Below the pieces are notes generated by a model. That model ran no database searches. It worked only from the letters and a program-made list of their open reading frames with translations, and was not told the origin of the DNA. Position numbers and translations under genes: made by a program. A DNA stretch of 64,000 nt from Dactylosporangium roseum (GTDB taxonomy: Bacteria; Actinomycetota; Actinomycetes; Mycobacteriales; Micromonosporaceae), in contig NZ_CP073721.1 in the NCBI RefSeq assembly GCF_025264685.1, positions 1,541,001-1,605,000 of the forward strand. Reading direction: 5' to 3'. Below, piece by piece: positions 44,462-53,164 of this stretch (the stretch's first letter is position 1; each line of letters opens with the position of its first letter).

Positions 44462-44494
44462 TTGACGGAGTCAAGTAATTGCATGACGATGTCA
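44462..44494. promoter_or_regulatory. Two phased palindromes at the MarR-GNAT start
   Basis: TTGACGGAGTCAA (44462-44474) and TGACGATGTCA (44484-44494) share the TGAC-N3-GTCA core; centres are 21 nt apart, two helical turns. The second covers the presumed start codon. Plausible autoregulatory operator for the MarR domain. Confidence 0.5.
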
Positions 44495-45442
44495 ATCATG
44501 ACTATCGACACGGTTACGGCGGTGCGGCGGTTCAGCCGCTTCTACACGAACCTGATCGGGGTCCTGCGTGCCGGGCTGCTCGACTCGCCGTTCTCGCTCG
44601 CCGAGGCCCGGGTCCTGTTCGAGCTGGCCAACGCGCCCACCGCGCTGGACGTCGCCGACCTGCGGCAGCGGCTCGACATGGACGCGGGGTACCTCAGCCG
44701 GATCCTCGGCCGCTTCGAGGCCGACGGGCTGGCGGTCCGTGAGCGTTCCGACACGGACGCGCGCCGGCAACGCATCCGGCTGCTGGAGGCGGGCCGCGCC
44801 GCGGCCGCCGACCTGGATGCCCGCTCGAACGCGCAGGTGCGCGACCTGCTGTCTCCCGTCAGCGAGACCGACCAGCGGCGGCTCGTCGGCGCGATGGGCA
44901 CGATCGAGTCGATCCTGGGCGGTGCGGCGCCGCCGCGGACGGTCGTCCTGCGCCCGCTCGGCCCCGGCGACCTCGGCTGGGTGGTCCAGGGGCACGGCAT
45001 TCTCTACTCCCGGGAGTACGGGTGGGACGCGACCTTCGAGGCGATGGTCGCCCGCATCGTCGCGGACTACGCCGAGTCCCACGACCCGCACCGCGAGCAC
45101 GCCTGGATCGCCGAGGTCGACGGCGTGCCGGCCGGGTCGGTCTTCTGCGTGCGCGAGTCGGCGGAGACGGCCAAGCTCCGGCTGCTGTTCGTCGACCGGG
45201 AGGCCCGTGGACTGGGTGTCGGAAGCCGCCTGGTCGACGAGTGCGTGCGGTTCGCCACCCGGGTGGGCTATCGCGAGATGGTCCTCTTCACCCACGACGT
45301 CCTCGCCAACGCCCGGCGCATCTACCAACGGGCGGGTTTCGTGCTCGACAGCGAGGAGCGCAAACCCGCCTACGGCCAGGACCTGGTCCACCAGTACTGG
45401 AGGCGCACGTTGTCCACAAGCACCCCGTTGTCCACAGTTTGA
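44483..45442 (+). CDS. MarR-type regulator fused to a GNAT acetyltransferase
   Basis: 319 residues from ATG 44483 (ATG 44498 is an alternative). N-terminal MarR winged helix (about 10-145): FTNL-like FYTNLIGVLRAGLLDSPFSLAEARVLFEL, LRQRLDMDAGYLSRILGRFEADGLAVRERSDTDARRQ. C-terminal GNAT (about 160-310): LFVDREARGLGVGSRLVDE (acetyl-CoA loop) and NARRIYQRAGFVLDSEER. This fusion is a known regulator type; the acetylation target is unknown. No Shine-Dalgarno is visible. The end of the gene contains two DnaA-box-like sequences. Confidence 0.88.
   Translation: MTMSIMTIDTVTAVRRFSRFYTNLIGVLRAGLLDSPFSLAEARVLFELANAPTALDVADLRQRLDMDAGYLSRILGRFEADGLAVRERSDTDARRQRIRLLEAGRAAAADLDARSNAQVRDLLSPVSETDQRRLVGAMGTIESILGGAAPPRTVVLRPLGPGDLGWVVQGHGILYSREYGWDATFEAMVARIVADYAESHDPHREHAWIAEVDGVPAGSVFCVRESAETAKLRLLFVDREARGLGVGSRLVDECVRFATRVGYREMVLFTHDVLANARRIYQRAGFVLDSEERKPAYGQDLVHQYWRRTLSTSTPLSTV
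45410..45436 (+). promoter_or_regulatory. Pair of exact DnaA-box-like sites
   Basis: TTGTCCACA at 45410-45418 and again at 45428-45436, same strand, 18 nt apart, straddling the 3' end of the MarR-GNAT gene and about 55 nt before yraN. Confidence 0.6.
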
Positions 45443-45488
45443 TCTCCACGGGCCCGCGCCGCCCGCCCCGTTCCGGCACAGTCGCCGC

Positions 45489-45860
45489 ATGACCCACCAC
45501 AACCAGCTCGTCGGCGGCTATGGCGAGCGCCTCGCCGGTCGATATCTCGTGTCTCAGGGCCTGGTCATCCTCGACCGCAACTGGCGTGTCCCAGCCGGCG
45601 TCCGCGAGGTGCGCGGCGAGCTCGATCTGATCGCCCGAGACGGCGACGACATCGTGTTCGTGGAGGTCAAGACGCGCCGCAGCACGCGGTTCGGCGGGCC
45701 GGCCGAGTCGATCGTCCCCGGCAAGGCCCGCCGCCTCCGCAAGCTGGCCACGCAATGGCTCGCGGCCAACGGTGCCGGATACCGCGACGTCCGCTTCGAC
45801 GTGATCAGCGTCTTCCTGGGCCGGACAGCCGCGGTGCAGCACCTGCGCGGGGCACTCTGA
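45489..45860 (+). CDS. yraN: UPF0102 (YraN) endonuclease-like protein
   Basis: 123 residues. Restriction-endonuclease-like fold: GYGERLAGRYLVSQGLVILDRNWR, GELDLIARDGDDIVFVEVKTRRS (the D...EVK catalytic-type motif) and FDVISVFLG. Always found with comM and dprA; a role in DNA uptake or recombination is inferred from context. Ends one base into the comM ATG (TGATG). CACAGT 6 nt before the ATG may be a leaderless -10. Confidence 0.92.
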   Translation: MTHHNQLVGGYGERLAGRYLVSQGLVILDRNWRVPAGVREVRGELDLIARDGDDIVFVEVKTRRSTRFGGPAESIVPGKARRLRKLATQWLAANGAGYRDVRFDVISVFLGRTAAVQHLRGAL

Positions 45861-47368
45861 TGGGCTACGCGAAGGTCCGCTCCGTCGCGCTGCACGGTGT
45901 CGTCGGCGAGGTCATCGTCGTGGAGGCCGACGTCGCACCCGGCCTGCCCAGCCTGATCGTCTCCGGCCTGCCCGACGCCGCCCTGAGCGAGGCCCGCGAC
46001 CGGATCCGGGCCGCCGTCCACAACTCGGGCGCGAGCTGGCCCCAGCAGCGCATCACCGTCAACCTCCTGCCCGCCCACATCCGCAAGCACGGCTCCGGCT
46101 TCGACCTCGCGATGGCCGTCGCGGTCCTCGCCGCCGGCGCCGGCCTGCCCATCGGTCGTGTCGTCGACGCGGTGGTGCTCGGTGAGCTCGGCCTGGACGG
46201 GACGCTGCGTCCGGTCCGTGGTGTGCTGCCCGCGGTCCTCGCCGCCAGCCGGGCCGGGGTAGGTTCGGCCGTCGTGCCGGTCGGCAACGTCGCCGAGGCA
46301 CGGCTGATCCCCGACATCGCGGTCCGCGCGTCCGACAGCCTCGGTCGGCTCATCGGCTACCTCCACGGCTCAGAGCGCCTGCCCGACCCCGTCACACCAT
46401 CGGCGCCGCCCGAGCCGGCCGCCCTCGACCTCGCCGACGTCCTCGGCCAGGAGCGCGGCCGGCGGGTCATCGAGCTGGCCGCCGCCGGCCGCCACCACAT
46501 CGCCATGTTCGGGCCGCCCGGCGCGGGCAAGACGATGCTCGCCCAGCGCCTGCCGGGCATTCTGCCGCCACTCGGCGACCAGGAGGCCATCGAGGCGACG
46601 GCCCTGCACTCGGTCGCCGGGACGCTGCCGCAGAGCAGCCCGCTCGTCCGTCGCCCACCACTGCAGGCTCCGCACCACACGGCCTCGGTCGCGGCTCTCG
46701 TCGGCGGTGGCTCGGGCCTTGCCAGGCCGGGCGCGATCAGTCTGGCCCACCACGGCGTGCTGTTCCTCGACGAGTGCGCCGAGTTCGCCCCCCGTGCGCT
46801 CGACGCGCTCCGGCAGCCGCTCGAGGAGGGTGTGGTGCGCCTGCGCCGCGCCTACGGCGAAACGGTCTTTCCGGCCCGCACCCAGCTCGTCATGGCCGCC
46901 AACCCGTGTCCGTGCGCCCGCGAGCAGCAGTCGTGCCGGTGTCCGTCGCTTGTGCGCCGGCGTTATCTGGCGCGGCTCTCCGGCCCGCTGATGGACCGGG
47001 TCGACCTCCAGGTGGACCTTGATCCGGTCCGTTCCGCGGCGCTGTTCGGCACCGAGGACGTCGAGCCGTCGAAGGCGGTGGCGGCCCGCGTGCTGCAGGC
47101 CCGCGCGGCGGCGGCCGAGCGATGGACACCGCACGCCCGATCCAACGGCGAGGCGCCGAGCGCGCTGTTGCGCCACCGCCGGTTCCGCCTTCCGGCGCAG
47201 ATCCTCCAGCCGCTGCGGCAGGCCATGGACCAGGGCCGCCTGTCGGCGCGCGGGTTCGACCGTGTGATCCGGGTGGCCTGGACCGCGGCGGACATCGACG
47301 GCCGGTCCACACCGGACGCCGGTGACGTCCGGGAGGCGCTGCAGGTGCGATCGCGGAGGATGCGATGA
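45860..47368 (+). CDS. comM: ComM/YifB family Mg-chelatase-like AAA+ ATPase
   Basis: 502 residues. N-terminal ChlI-like domain (MGYAKVRSVALHGVVGEVIVVEADVAPGLPSLIVSGLPD, read in parts), then AAA+ core with Walker A MFGPPGAGKTMLAQRLPG (about 215), FLDECAEF (Walker B) and the C-terminal Mg_chelatase_C. ComM is a branch-migration helicase for natural transformation in other bacteria. Start overlaps yraN by 1 nt; stop overlaps dprA by 4 nt. Confidence 0.95.
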   Translation: MGYAKVRSVALHGVVGEVIVVEADVAPGLPSLIVSGLPDAALSEARDRIRAAVHNSGASWPQQRITVNLLPAHIRKHGSGFDLAMAVAVLAAGAGLPIGRVVDAVVLGELGLDGTLRPVRGVLPAVLAASRAGVGSAVVPVGNVAEARLIPDIAVRASDSLGRLIGYLHGSERLPDPVTPSAPPEPAALDLADVLGQERGRRVIELAAAGRHHIAMFGPPGAGKTMLAQRLPGILPPLGDQEAIEATALHSVAGTLPQSSPLVRRPPLQAPHHTASVAALVGGGSGLARPGAISLAHHGVLFLDECAEFAPRALDALRQPLEEGVVRLRRAYGETVFPARTQLVMAANPCPCAREQQSCRCPSLVRRRYLARLSGPLMDRVDLQVDLDPVRSAALFGTEDVEPSKAVAARVLQARAAAAERWTPHARSNGEAPSALLRHRRFRLPAQILQPLRQAMDQGRLSARGFDRVIRVAWTAADIDGRSTPDAGDVREALQVRSRRMR

Positions 47369-48561
47369 GCGACGACCGGCTCGCCCGCATGGCGCTCGGG
47401 TTCCTCGTCGAGCCGGGCAGCCGTGAGCTCGGTCTTCTCGTCCGTGAGGTCGGCGCCCCGGAGGCACTGTCCTGCGTGGTCGCCGGGCACGCCGTCACCC
47501 CCGCGCTGGCCGGGGCGGTTCGTGCCCGGCTGGAGGCGGCCGGTGTGCGGCGCACCGCGGAGGCGGCCGCCGATCTCGTGGAGCTGATGACCACCCGTGC
47601 CGACCAGCTCGGCGCCCGGATCGTCACGGCCGCCGACGACGAGTGGCCGATCGCACTCGACGACCTGGTTCTCGCCAGCCGGGAGGGCAGCATCCTGCGC
47701 CGCGACACCGACCCGCCGATGTGCCTGTGGGTCCGCGGTGCGCCCCGGCTGACCGACGCCCTGGAGCGTGCGGTGTCAATGGTCGGCGCCCGGGCGGTGA
47801 CCGGCTATGGCGAGTTCGTCGCCTCGGAGTTCGCCTTCGGTCTGGCCGAGAAGGGGTGGACGGTCGTGTCCGGGGGAGCGCTCGGCGTCGACGTGACCGC
47901 CCACCGCGGCGCACTGGCCGCGGGCGGGCTCACGGTGGCGGTGCTCGCCTGCGGGATCGACCGCTACTATCCGGCAGCCAACGCGGGCGTGCTGGAGCGG
48001 ATCGCCGACGAGGGCCTGGTGCTGACCGAGTGGCCGCCGGGCACCCACCCGCACAAGACCCGGTTCCTGACCCGCAACCGGGTCATCGCCGCCGCCACGC
48101 GGGGCACGGTGGTGGTTGAGGCCGGCTCGCGCAGCGGGGCGCGCAGCACGCTGAGCTATGCGCGGCTCCTGCACCGCTCCCCGATGGTCGTGCCCGGTCC
48201 GATCACATCGGCCATGTCGGTCGGCTGCCACATCGAGCTACGGGTCCAGGGCACGGTGCCGGTCACCCGCGTTGAGGAGATCATCGAGGAGATCGGCCGG
48301 GTCGGGGAGCTCGCCGACCCGATTCAGGGTGCCGACCGGCCCGAGGACGCCCTTGACGCGCTACAGGCCCGCATCCTCGACGCGGTGCGGCCAAGGCTGC
48401 CCCGGTCGGCCGAGGAGATCGCGGCGGTCGCCGGGGTGAGCGGCCGCGACGCCCGGCGCAACCTGCCTCTTCTCGAAGAACTCGGCTTCGTGGTGTCCAC
48501 CGGGAGCGGCTACCGGTTGGCCCGCCGCTCGCCGGTGTCCAGGTCCCCGGAGGAAGAGTGA
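47365..48561 (+). CDS. dprA: DNA processing protein DprA
   Basis: 398 residues. N-terminal helical part, Rossmann-like core (GARAVTGYGEF, VSGGALGVDVTAHRGAL, LACGIDRYYPAANAGVL, TRNRVIAAATRGTVVVEAGSRSGA read in parts) that binds ssDNA and loads RecA, and a C-terminal winged helix (RLPRSAEEIAAVAGVSGRDARRNL). Coupled to comM. Confidence 0.95.
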   Translation: MSDDRLARMALGFLVEPGSRELGLLVREVGAPEALSCVVAGHAVTPALAGAVRARLEAAGVRRTAEAAADLVELMTTRADQLGARIVTAADDEWPIALDDLVLASREGSILRRDTDPPMCLWVRGAPRLTDALERAVSMVGARAVTGYGEFVASEFAFGLAEKGWTVVSGGALGVDVTAHRGALAAGGLTVAVLACGIDRYYPAANAGVLERIADEGLVLTEWPPGTHPHKTRFLTRNRVIAAATRGTVVVEAGSRSGARSTLSYARLLHRSPMVVPGPITSAMSVGCHIELRVQGTVPVTRVEEIIEEIGRVGELADPIQGADRPEDALDALQARILDAVRPRLPRSAEEIAAVAGVSGRDARRNLPLLEELGFVVSTGSGYRLARRSPVSRSPEEE

Positions 48562-48571
48562 GATGCGCCGC

Positions 48572-49750
48572 TCACAGCCGCCGCAGGCGGGTGACGGCCT
48601 CGTCCAGGACCTCGTCGCGTTTGCAGAAGGCGAAGCGGACCAGTCGGCGGCCGGCGTCCACGTTGTCGTAGAACACCTGCGTGGGCACGGCCACGACACC
48701 GCAGCGCTCCGGCAGGGCGAGGCAGAATTCGACGCCGTCGGTCCCGCCCAGCGGCGTGATGTCGGCCGTGACGAAGTAGGTGCCCTCCGGCCGCAGCACC
48801 GCGAAGCCGGCCTCGGTCAGGCCCTCGCACAGGCGGTCGCGTTTGCATTGCAGGTCATCGCGGACCTGCTCGTAGTACGACGGCGGCGAGTTCAGCGCCA
48901 CCGCCACGGCCGGCTGGAGCGGACCCGCGTTGACATAGGTGAGGAACTGCTTGACGCGGGTCACCGCCGACACCAGCGGACGGGGACCGCAGACCCAGCC
49001 GACCTTCCAGCCTGTGCAGGAGAAGGTTTTGCCCGCCGACGAGATCTGCACGGTCCGGTCCCGCATCCCGGGGAGGCCGGCCAGCGGCACATGCGCGGCC
49101 GCGGCGTCGGTGAAGACGAGGTGCTCGTAGACCTCGTCGGTGACGGCGTAGGCGCCGAACTCCGCACACAGGGCCGCGACCTGCGCGAGGTCCTCGGCGG
49201 TGAAGACCTTGCCGGTCGGGTTGTGCGGCGAGTTGAGCAGCACAAGGCGGGTGCGCGGGCCGAACGCCGCCCGCAGTTCGGCCGGATCGAAGGCGTAGCG
49301 ACCGTCGACGACCCGCAGCGTCACCGGCCGGCGGACCGCTCCGGCGAGGGCGATCGAGGCCGCGTAGGAGTCGTAGTAAGGCTCGAAGCAGACGACCTCG
49401 TCGCCGGGCTCGCACAGGGCCAGGATGGTGGCGGCGATCGCCTCGGTCGCGCCGGCGGTCACCAGGATCTCGCCGTCGGGGTCGTAGTCGAGACCCCAGA
49501 AGGCCTTCTGGTGGGCGGACACGGCAGTGCGGAGTTCTGGAACGCCGGGCCCCGGCGGATACTGGTTGCGCCCTCCGCGAATGGCCGCCGCCGCGGCGTC
49601 GAGCATCGCCGTCGGGCCGTCGGTGTCGGGAAAGCCCTGGCCGAGGTTGACCGAGCCGGTGCGCACGGCAAGGGCCGACATCTCCGCGAAGATGGTGGTG
49701 CCGAACGGGCGCATGCGGGCGACGAGCGGATCACTCGGTACGTCAGTCAC
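48572..49750 (-). CDS. Class I/II PLP-dependent aminotransferase
   Basis: 392 residues. Fold-type I: VNLGQGFPDTDGPTAML, NQYPPGPGVPELR, LNSPHNPTGKVF, TDEVYEHLVF and the PLP lysine in SSAGKTFSCTGWKVGWVCG. This subgroup includes DapC N-succinyldiaminopimelate aminotransferases, methionine and kynurenine aminotransferases; which one cannot be told. Convergent with dprA, 10 nt apart. Confidence 0.9.
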   Translation of the reverse strand: MTDVPSDPLVARMRPFGTTIFAEMSALAVRTGSVNLGQGFPDTDGPTAMLDAAAAAIRGGRNQYPPGPGVPELRTAVSAHQKAFWGLDYDPDGEILVTAGATEAIAATILALCEPGDEVVCFEPYYDSYAASIALAGAVRRPVTLRVVDGRYAFDPAELRAAFGPRTRLVLLNSPHNPTGKVFTAEDLAQVAALCAEFGAYAVTDEVYEHLVFTDAAAAHVPLAGLPGMRDRTVQISSAGKTFSCTGWKVGWVCGPRPLVSAVTRVKQFLTYVNAGPLQPAVAVALNSPPSYYEQVRDDLQCKRDRLCEGLTEAGFAVLRPEGTYFVTADITPLGGTDGVEFCLALPERCGVVAVPTQVFYDNVDAGRRLVRFAFCKRDEVLDEAVTRLRRL

Positions 49751-49876
49751 CCACCGAGTATGCGGGTGAGCCGCGGAAAATCGGATCCCGGCGGCCGGCT
49801 GCCGGGCAGCGACGCATATTACAGGGACCTTTTGCCGGATGGCGGGGATCTTGCCGAGGGCCTACCGTGACGGACC

Positions 49877-50914
49877 GTGGATGGACGCCGGAATTTCCCG
49901 TCGGACCCGGATGCCGAACCCCGCTGGTATCCGGACGACCGTGGGTATGACGACCGTGCCCGGGACGAACTGCCCCGTGACGACCGGGGGCGTGACGACC
50001 GTGGCTACGGCGACGACCGCGGCTACGGCGACGACCGGGGATACACGCCGACCCGGTATGCCGACGAACGCGATAGCTACCGAGTGCCCGAGCCGCGCGG
50101 CCTACGGGGATACAGCAACGACCCGTTGAACTACGGAGACAGCCCGAGCGGCCAGTTCGCCGGGCCGGCGGGCCGCCCGGAGCAGTACGGGGCAGACGGC
50201 GGCTACGGGGCAGACGGCGGCTACGGGGCAGACAGCGGCGAACTGTCGGTTGAGTCGGTGAGCCGGTCGCGGCGGTCGGAGGCCATCGACCGTAGTTCCC
50301 TGCACCGGCCGACCTCCGGTGGGCCGGCCGCGGTGACGCAGCCCACGGCACCCGCACCGTCGTCCGGGGCTCCGGTGCCGGCGGCTCCCATGTCCGCCGC
50401 TCCCATGTCCGCCGCTCCCATGTCGGGTGCTCCCATGTCGGGTGCTCCCATGTCGGGTGCGCCGATGTCCGGAGCGCCGATGTCGGCGCCGACGCAGGCC
50501 GTGCCGTCGCCGGGCATGCCGTACGACCAGGCGGCGGCCGGTGGGCCGAGCGCGTTCGCGGCGCCGACGACGTTGACCGCGGCCATTCCGCCACCGGTCG
50601 CGGAGCCCGGTGGCGCCGTGTACCGGAGCAAGCGGCACGGGCTCGCCATCGTCCTCGTGCTGCTGACGATCCTGTTCGAGGTGCCGGTCCTGCGGCTGTT
50701 CCTGACCGCGATGACCGCCGACAAGATCGAGGCGGCGGGGACGCTGGCCGGCATCTTCATGATTCTCGGCCTGCCGATGTTCGCCCTGGGTCTGTACGGC
50801 CTGATCGGCGGGGCCGCCGCCGCGGCCCCGGGCGGGCGGGCGTGGTTGCGGACGCCGCTCGCGTACCTGCCGGTGGCGCTCCTGCTGTTCGTCGCCGCCG
50901 CCCTGTCGTCCTGA
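49877..50914 (+). CDS. Repetitive disordered protein with C-terminal membrane domain
   Basis: 345 residues, GTG start; TACCGT (49863-49868) lies 8 nt upstream. Residues 1-80 are D/R/G/Y-rich with GYGDDR repeats; about 104-121 is three YGADGG units; 169-203 is seven (A/G)APMS units. The C-terminal 90 residues have three hydrophobic helices (HGLAIVLVLLTILFEVPVLRLFL, LAGIFMILGLPMFALGLYGLIGG, LAYLPVALLLFVAAAL). No enzyme motif. Envelope-associated actinomycete proteins with this architecture are common but not characterised. Confidence 0.75.
   Translation: MDGRRNFPSDPDAEPRWYPDDRGYDDRARDELPRDDRGRDDRGYGDDRGYGDDRGYTPTRYADERDSYRVPEPRGLRGYSNDPLNYGDSPSGQFAGPAGRPEQYGADGGYGADGGYGADSGELSVESVSRSRRSEAIDRSSLHRPTSGGPAAVTQPTAPAPSSGAPVPAAPMSAAPMSAAPMSGAPMSGAPMSGAPMSGAPMSAPTQAVPSPGMPYDQAAAGGPSAFAAPTTLTAAIPPPVAEPGGAVYRSKRHGLAIVLVLLTILFEVPVLRLFLTAMTADKIEAAGTLAGIFMILGLPMFALGLYGLIGGAAAAAPGGRAWLRTPLAYLPVALLLFVAAALSS
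50186..50239 (+). repeat. Three 18-bp tandem repeats, coding
   Basis: TACGGGGCAGACGGCGGC three times with one or two changes in the last copy, encoding YGADGG. Confidence 0.9.
50381..50485 (+). repeat. Seven 15-bp tandem repeats, coding
   Basis: Units of the form GCTCCCATGTCGGGT (in codon frame GCG/GCC/GGT GCT CCC ATG TC.), seven copies, encoding (A/G)APMS; the last two use alternative codons, so selection acts on the protein. Confidence 0.92.
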
Positions 50915-51369
50915 CCTCGCTGCCTCTGGCGTCGCCCGCTTCGTGAGCCATGTCGCGGGCGGCGCTGTCTCAGCGCGGTGGCCGTGCTGTCCCCGCGGAC
51001 CCTCAACGGCGCCGACCCGGGACCGTTCTCGCCGTCCTCAGCGGCGCCCTTGCGATGTCACTCGCTGTGGTGATGATTCATCCTGACAAATGCGGTGAAA
51101 CCGGACCACTCTTCGGCTCTGCCGGGGGGATTCCAGCCTTCCCTCCGACTGCGCGTACACTTTCCATCGGCGACCGCGCCTGCGCGGTCGACCTCGCGTG
51201 CCCTCCCGCAGTCCGCCGCAAATCCTTCGCGCCGGGCGAGTAAGGGCGGCGGCCGCCCTGGTCCCGATCAGCAGCAGTCTGCGTTCGGGTGAGACGGCCG
51301 ACGACCGGGCGCCAGGACGGCGGACCGACCGGCCCGCCGTGACAACCAGGATCGAAGGGATCCGCCAAC
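50915..51369 (+). promoter_or_regulatory. rpsB promoter and leader region
   Basis: No gene supported. A -10-like TACACT at 51156-51161 would start transcription near 51168 and give a leader of about 200 nt. The leader opens with a perfect 8-bp hairpin (51172-51179 / 51182-51189) and ends with GAAGGGA (51354-51360) before the rpsB ATG. The length allows leader regulation, but I see no known motif. Confidence 0.5.
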
Positions 51370-52197
51370 ATGGCTGTGACCATGCGTCAGTTGCTGGAAA
51401 GCGGCGTGCACTTCGGGCACCAGACCCGCCGCTGGAACCCGAAGATGAAGCGCTTCATCTTCACCGAGCGCAACGGCATCTACATCATCGACCTGCGCCA
51501 GACGCTCGACTACATCGAGAAGGCCTACGACTACATCCGTAACACCGTCGCCGAAGGCGGCTCGGTGCTGTTCGTGGGCACGAAGAAGCAGGCGCAGGAG
51601 GCGATCGCCGAGCAGGCGACCCGTGTCGGCCAGCCGTATGTCAACCACCGCTGGCTGGGCGGCATGCTGACCAACTTCCAGACCGTCTACAAGCGGCTTC
51701 AGCGCATGAAGGAGCTCGAGTCGCTCGACCTCACCGGCACCGCGCAGGGGTACACGAAGAAGGAGACCCTGCAGCTATCGCGTGAGCAGACCAAGCTGAG
51801 CCGCACGCTCGGTGGTCTCCGTGACATGCAGAAGCTGCCGTCGGCGATCTGGGTCGTCGACACCAAGAAGGAGCACATCGCGGTCGACGAGGCCCGCAAG
51901 CTGGGCATCCCGGTGATCGCCGTGCTCGACACCAACTGCGACCCGGACGAGGTCGACTTCCCGATCCCCGGCAACGACGACGCCATCCGTTCCGCCGCGC
52001 TGCTGACCCGCGTGGTCGCCGACGCGGTGGCCGACGGCCTCATCGCCCGGTCCGGACGCGCCACCCGCGCCGACCAGAAGCCCGAGCCGGGCGTCGTGGC
52101 CGGCGACGAGCCGCTCGCCGAGTGGGAGCGTGAGCTGCTCGAGGGTGCCAAGCCCGCCGACGCCGCTCCCGCCGCCGCCGACACCACCCAGGCGTAA
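51370..52197 (+). CDS. rpsB: 30S ribosomal protein S2
   Basis: 275 residues ([27 protein letters not shown]..., [46 protein letters not shown]). Normal S2 core plus a short acidic/Ala tail. GAAGGGA about 9 nt upstream. Starts the rpsB-tsf-pyrH-frr-cdsA-rlmN series. Confidence 0.97.
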   Translation: MAVTMRQLLESGVHFGHQTRRWNPKMKRFIFTERNGIYIIDLRQTLDYIEKAYDYIRNTVAEGGSVLFVGTKKQAQEAIAEQATRVGQPYVNHRWLGGMLTNFQTVYKRLQRMKELESLDLTGTAQGYTKKETLQLSREQTKLSRTLGGLRDMQKLPSAIWVVDTKKEHIAVDEARKLGIPVIAVLDTNCDPDEVDFPIPGNDDAIRSAALLTRVVADAVADGLIARSGRATRADQKPEPGVVAGDEPLAEWERELLEGAKPADAAPAAADTTQA

Positions 52198-52219
52198 CCC
52201 CGAAGAGCGAGAGAGAATC

Positions 52220-53047
52220 ATGGCCAACTTCACCGCCGCGGATGTCAAGCGACTCCGCGAACTGACCGGCTCCGGCATGATGGACTGCAAGAAGGCGCTC
52301 GAGGAGGCCGAGGGCGACTTCGACAAGGCCGTCGAGCTGCTGCGCATCAAGGGTGCCAAGGATGTCGGCAAGCGTGCCGGGCGCACCACCGCCAACGGCC
52401 TCGTGGCGCACTACGGCTCGGGTTTCGTCGAGGTCAACTGCGAAACCGACTTCGTCGCCAAGAACGAGGCGTTCATCGAGCTGGGCCAGAAGCTCGCCAA
52501 GCACGTCGACGAGACCAAGCCCGCCGACGTGGAGACGCTGCTCGGCTCCGAGCTCGGCGACAGCACCGTCGCCGACCTGATCCAGACCGAGTCGGCGCGC
52601 ATCGGTGAGAAGCTCGTGGTCAACCGCATCGCGGTGCTGGGCGAGCCCGTCGCCGTCTACATGCACCGCAAGAGCCCCGACCTCCCGCCGCAGGTCGGCG
52701 TCGCGGTCGAGTTCACCGGCAAGACCGACGAGGCTGCCGTCGCCGACGCGCGTGGCGTCGCGATGCAGATCGCCGCGATGCGCCCGAAGTACCTCACCCG
52801 CGACGACGTGCCGGCGGAGGTCGTCGCGTCGGAGCGCCGCATCGCCGAGGAGACCGCCCGCGAGGAGGGCAAGCCCGAGGCTGCCCTTCCCAAGATCGTC
52901 GAGGGTCGGGTCAACGGCTTCTTCAAGGACTTCGTCCTGATCGAGCAGCCGTCCGTGAGCGACAACAAGAAGACCGTCAAGCAGGTGCTGGCCGAGGCCG
53001 GCATCGAGGTGACGCGCTTCGTGCGCTTCGAGGTCGGCCAAGCCTGA
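52220..53047 (+). CDS. tsf: Elongation factor Ts
   Basis: 275 residues from ATG 52220 with GAGAGA upstream. N-terminal UBA-like [37 protein letters not shown] (in parts), [10 protein letters not shown], and C-terminal [27 protein letters not shown]. Nucleotide exchange factor for EF-Tu. An earlier in-frame ATG in rpsB is rejected. Confidence 0.97.
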   Translation: MANFTAADVKRLRELTGSGMMDCKKALEEAEGDFDKAVELLRIKGAKDVGKRAGRTTANGLVAHYGSGFVEVNCETDFVAKNEAFIELGQKLAKHVDETKPADVETLLGSELGDSTVADLIQTESARIGEKLVVNRIAVLGEPVAVYMHRKSPDLPPQVGVAVEFTGKTDEAAVADARGVAMQIAAMRPKYLTRDDVPAEVVASERRIAEETAREEGKPEAALPKIVEGRVNGFFKDFVLIEQPSVSDNKKTVKQVLAEAGIEVTRFVRFEVGQA

Positions 53048-53080
53048 TCCGACGGAGCCGAGAACGGTAGCGATCGCGCG

Positions 53081-53122
53081 GAGGGGGTCACGGTGTCCAC
53101 ATTTGGAGGCCGCGACCCCCTC
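53081..53122 (+). terminator. Hairpin between tsf and pyrH
   Basis: 9-bp stem (53081-53089 / 53114-53122) with a 24-nt loop, 34 nt after tsf and 43 nt before pyrH. Could be a terminator or attenuator that partly separates ribosomal from pyrimidine expression. Confidence 0.45.
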
Positions 53123-53164
53123 GTCGTACATGTCAGTAGTCCGACCGCTCGAAAGGTGCCCTAG

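Noticed and set aside
50381..50485. Regular 15-bp repeats resembling a CRISPR or VNTR array
   Set aside because: Units are contiguous without spacers and encode (A/G)APMS in frame with codon variation; a coding repeat.
50950..51243. 97-codon ORF with one hydrophobic stretch before rpsB
   Set aside because: No ribosome binding site, mixed codon use, and it runs through the probable rpsB promoter; not supported as a gene.
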